In this document: one piece after another, positions 61,221 to 64,000 of the stretch | Numbering within the stretch: position 1 is the stretch's first letter | Layout: the number at the start of each line of letters is the position of its first letter | NCBI RefSeq assembly: GCF_014195635.1 | Contig: NZ_JACICC010000006.1 | Location: 1 to 64,000, forward strand | Length of the DNA: 64,000 bases | Source of the DNA: Pseudochelatococcus contaminans | Lineage (GTDB): Bacteria > Pseudomonadota > Alphaproteobacteria > Rhizobiales > Beijerinckiaceae | Direction: 5' to 3' | Made by a program: the position numbers and the translations under genes | Notes under the pieces: generated by a model | The model's database searches: none | What the model saw: only the letters and a program-made list of their open reading frames with translations | Told to the model about the DNA's origin: nothing

Positions 61221-62066
61221 ATGAATAAAACCTGGTTCATCACGGGCGCCTCTTCCGGCCTCGGCAAGATGATGGCGGAACGTCTTCTGGCGCGCGGCGA
61301 TCGTGTCACCGCAACCGTGCGGCGCGAAGATGCACTCGCCGATCTCCGGCAGACCTATGGCGACAGCCTTTCCGTGGCGAAGCTCGACGTCACGGATACA
61401 AATGGCATCAGGACAACCGTTGACGAGGCATTCCAGCGGATGGGCCGGATTGACATCGTGGTCAGCAACGCCGGCTATGGCTTGTTCGGCGCGGCGGAGG
61501 AACTCTCCGACGCTCAGATCGATCAGCAGATCGCCACCAATCTGACCGGCTCCATCCAGACGATCCGCGCCGTGTTGCCGCATTTGCGCCGGCAGGGCGG
61601 CGGACGCATCCTTCAACTCTCGTCGGAAGGGGGTTTGATCGCCTATCCTAATTTCAGCCTTTACCACGCCACCAAATGGGGGATCGAGGGCTTTGTCGAA
61701 GCGGTGGCCCAGGAAGTCGCGCCGTTCGGGATCGACTTCATCCTCGCCGAACCGGGGCCTACGGCGACCAATTTTGCGGCTGGTCTGATGCGCGCGACGC
61801 CCACGGACGTATATGACGACACCCCTGCCGGTGCTGTGCGAAAGGCGCTCGACAGCGGGGATTTCGCGATCAAAGGCGATGCAGGGCGCACGGTGGACGC
61901 CATGATTTCAGCAGCCGACAGCAAAACACCTCCGTTGCGACTCGCCCTGGGCAGTACAGCCTATGAGAATATCGTCCGGGAGTTGTCAAAGCGCCTTGCC
62001 GGCATCAAGGCTCAACGCGAAATCGCATTTTCTGCCGATCAGGATGGCAGCAACGAAACCGCATAG
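61221..62066 (+). CDS. Short-chain dehydrogenase/reductase
   Basis: A 281-residue classical SDR with WFITGASSGLGKMMAERLLARG, IVVSNAGYGLFG and catalytic set LSSEGGLIAYPNFSLYHATKWGIEG. The length and the C-terminal tail fit the extended-tail oxidoreductases often controlled by divergent LysR genes. It starts after CAGGAG. The substrate is unknown. Confidence 0.9.
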   Translation: MNKTWFITGASSGLGKMMAERLLARGDRVTATVRREDALADLRQTYGDSLSVAKLDVTDTNGIRTTVDEAFQRMGRIDIVVSNAGYGLFGAAEELSDAQIDQQIATNLTGSIQTIRAVLPHLRRQGGGRILQLSSEGGLIAYPNFSLYHATKWGIEGFVEAVAQEVAPFGIDFILAEPGPTATNFAAGLMRATPTDVYDDTPAGAVRKALDSGDFAIKGDAGRTVDAMISAADSKTPPLRLALGSTAYENIVRELSKRLAGIKAQREIAFSADQDGSNETA

Positions 62067-62218
62067 CTACGTAGCCACATGATGTTGTCATTCGCCTGCA
62101 TACGTGGCGGGGCGGACTTTCCCGAACGGAGCTGACGTGAGGCGTCATCACGCAGCCGCATGTATCAACGGAGCGTGCGGCAGTGCGTCATTCAGGGAGC
62201 GGATAACCTCCATGATTT

Positions 62219-63163
62219 TCATTGGCAGACGTCCATTCCAGGGCAGGGGTGGTCCCGTAGAGGTGGCTCGGTTTGTTTGAACAGGTTCTCGGTCATGAAA
62301 TCCACGAAGACGCGGAGCTTGGGTGAGAGATGCCGGCTGGATGGCCACAGAATGCGGAATGTGCCACTATGCTTGACCGCATCTTCGAGCACGCTCACCA
62401 GCAATCCTTTGGCAAGTTGATCGCGGATGGCGAAGTCCGGCAGGCAGGCTAGGCCAAGTCCCTGTTCGGCCAGATAGATCAGCGGCTCGATGGCACTGGC
62501 GACGGCGGTGGTTGGAATGTCGGCGGGCGTGGAACTACCTCTGTCATGCAGCGGCCAGTCCTCGATCTTGCCCATACTTGGGTAGAGATGGCGCAGGCCG
62601 TGATGGGCTGACAGATCGGCCGGCGTCTTTGGTTTGCCATGCTCTGTGAAATAGGCTGGTGAGCCGATAAGTTTATAGCGAAACGTGCCGAGCTTGCGCG
62701 TCATCAGGCGCGAGTCGCTGACCTCGCCCGTTCGCACCACGGCGTCGAAACCTTCCTCAATAACGTCCACCAGCCTGTCGCTGAAATCCAGATCGAGTTC
62801 GATTTCCGGCCACGCCCGCATGAAGGCGGCGAGCGTCGGCATCATCAGCATCCCGACCAGCGGCAGGCTTACCCGCAGCTTGCCGCGCGGTTCACCGCTG
62901 GTCTGCGACAGCTCTAGTTCGGCCGCCTCGATCTCGCAGAAGATGCGCCGACAGCGTTCGAGGAACAGCGCGCCCTCCGGCGTCAGCGTGACGGTGCGTG
63001 TCGAGCGATGGAAGAGACGCACGCCGAGCCGTTCTTCCAGCCGCGCCACCGCCTTGCTGATCGCCGATGACGAGATGCCGAGCTTCTGCCCGGCAGCGGT
63101 AAAGCTGCGCAACTCCGCTGCCTGGACGAAGGCATTGAGCGATCCGAAGCTGTCCATTGGCAT
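62219..63163 (-). CDS. LysR-family transcriptional regulator
   Basis: A 314-residue LysR protein with helix-turn-helix FGSLNAFVQAAELRSFTAAGQKLGISSSAISKAVARLEERLGVRLFHRSTRTVTLTPEG and an effector domain with DLDFSDRLVDVIEEGFDAVVRTGEVSDSRLMTRKLG. It is divergent from an MFS gene 168 bp away, which is its likely target. Unlike the LysR protein at 60229 it has about 15 extra residues at the C-terminus. Confidence 0.9.
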   Translation of the reverse strand: MPMDSFGSLNAFVQAAELRSFTAAGQKLGISSSAISKAVARLEERLGVRLFHRSTRTVTLTPEGALFLERCRRIFCEIEAAELELSQTSGEPRGKLRVSLPLVGMLMMPTLAAFMRAWPEIELDLDFSDRLVDVIEEGFDAVVRTGEVSDSRLMTRKLGTFRYKLIGSPAYFTEHGKPKTPADLSAHHGLRHLYPSMGKIEDWPLHDRGSSTPADIPTTAVASAIEPLIYLAEQGLGLACLPDFAIRDQLAKGLLVSVLEDAVKHSGTFRILWPSSRHLSPKLRVFVDFMTENLFKQTEPPLRDHPCPGMDVCQ

Positions 63164-63330
63164 GGTTCCATTGCTGATAAATAAGTCATAAGTGTTTTGA
63201 ACTGTAGCTTAATTCTCCACAAACAGAAACACGTCTAGCTTTTGGCCAATGCCGTCATCGGCGGATCGCGCCGGCCTTTCGGGATCGCCTCATCCGCCAG
63301 CGGTTTTTCAGACAAGGTTAAGGCGGACCA

Positions 63331-64000
63331 ATGACGACAACGACCACAAAGGACAACCCTTCCATCGAACAGGACGATGCATCTTCGGCCGCAGGCGACC
63401 GGCTCCCCTTGGCTGCGTTGCTGGCGCTTGCCATGGCGGCCTTCATCACGATTCTGACCGAAGCCCTGCCGGCAGGGCTTTTGCCTCAGATGGCCGAAAG
63501 CCTTGAGGTTTCCGAGGCGCTGGTCGGCCAACTCGTCACCATCTACGCGGTCGGCTCGCTGGTCGCGGCCATTCCGCTGACGACCGCGACGCAAGGGTGG
63601 CGGCGTCGGCCGCTGTTGCTGATCGCCATCGGCGGTTTCGCCATCGTCAATACGGTAACGGCCATTTCTGACAGCTACGCAATCACGTTCGTTGCCCGCT
63701 TCTTCGCAGGCGTGTTCGCCGGGCTGCTTTGGGCGCTGGTCGCCGGCTACGCGGCGCGCATGGTGCCCGAGCATCTGACAGGTCGCGCTATCGCCGTCGC
63801 CATGGTCGGAACGCCGCTCGCCCTTTCGCTCGGCATTCCGGCAGGCACCTTCCTCGGCGCGGCCTTCGGCTGGCGCATCACCTTCGCCCTTATGAGCGTG
63901 CTGACTGTCATCCTCGTATTCTGGGTGCTCGCCAAGGTGCCGGACTTCCCCGGTCAGGCGCGTGGAAATGGTTTTACCCTTCGGGCTGTCTTCACCCTGC
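63331..64000 (+). CDS. MFS transporter, DHA1-type exporter (partial, runs off the window)
   Basis: The first 223 residues are present. They show a short polar N-terminus (MTTTTTKDNPSIEQ), a first membrane segment LAALLALAMAAFITILTEALPAGLLP, QGWRRRPLLLIAIGGFAI in the 2-3 loop region and VARFFAGVFAGLLWALVAGYAARMVP, typical of the AraJ/YdhP sugar- or drug-efflux group of DHA1. The gene continues beyond 64000. It is probably regulated by the divergent LysR protein. Confidence 0.88.
   Translation, partial: MTTTTTKDNPSIEQDDASSAAGDRLPLAALLALAMAAFITILTEALPAGLLPQMAESLEVSEALVGQLVTIYAVGSLVAAIPLTTATQGWRRRPLLLIAIGGFAIVNTVTAISDSYAITFVARFFAGVFAGLLWALVAGYAARMVPEHLTGRAIAVAMVGTPLALSLGIPAGTFLGAAFGWRITFALMSVLTVILVFWVLAKVPDFPGQARGNGFTLRAVFTL

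Overview
The window looks like accessory, catabolism-rich DNA from a high-GC alphaproteobacterium, most likely of the Hyphomicrobiales (Rhizobium / Brucella-Ochrobactrum / Mesorhizobium type). This is an inference from gene style: many ABC, SDR, IclR, LysR and AAHS-type genes, hyp-style hydroxyproline genes, tight ATGA-type overlaps and IS5/IS427, IS3, IS21 and IS630 debris. No rRNA, tRNA, CRISPR array or replication origin was recognised.

Region 1 (1-13814) holds envelope and efflux functions. After insertion-sequence debris (1-680) comes a CecR-like TetR regulator, two paralogous helical proteins (one cytoplasmic, one with a signal peptide), a YqjD-like and a YqjE-like small membrane protein, then on the minus strand a HlyD adaptor, an RbbA-type double-ATPase/permease and an ABC-2 permease. 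Divergent from these is an RND pump with its adaptor. A 25-bp sequence upstream of the TetR gene recurs with one mismatch upstream of the HlyD operon, which links regulator and target.

Region 2 (14704-29240) is a complete hydroxyquinol branch of the beta-ketoadipate pathway. It has an aromatic-acid MFS importer, two unrelated flavin hydroxylases, two maleylacetate reductases, two hydroxyquinol 1,2-dioxygenases, a small tautomerase-like protein, TetR, MarR and IclR regulators, then pcaI, pcaJ and a pcaF-type thiolase. The two dioxygenase/reductase pairs form a 1205-bp near-perfect inverted repeat.

Region 3 (29858-43730) is a second catabolic cluster: a Liv-type ABC importer, an SDR, a KstD-like flavin dehydrogenase, an MFS importer, an extradiol dioxygenase, an MhpA-like flavin hydroxylase, an FAH-family hydrolase and two IclR regulators. 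The combination suggests oxidation and aromatisation of an alicyclic compound, followed by hydroxylation and meta cleavage. The substrate is unknown.

Region 4 (43731-46903) is an orphan AAA-type ATPase bordered by TAGCCA/TGGCTA repeats, then decayed IS427-type and IS21 elements. Region 5 (46913-57203) is a 4-hydroxyproline-type catabolic island: GntR regulator, polar amino acid ABC importer, DapA-family deaminase, FAD D-amino-acid oxidase, aldehyde dehydrogenase, proline-racemase-family epimerase with a Ser/Cys catalytic pair, and two SDRs. Region 6 (57338-64000) has further IS remnants, a Tat-exported FAD oxidase, a LysR/SDR divergent pair, and a LysR divergent from an MFS exporter that runs off the window.
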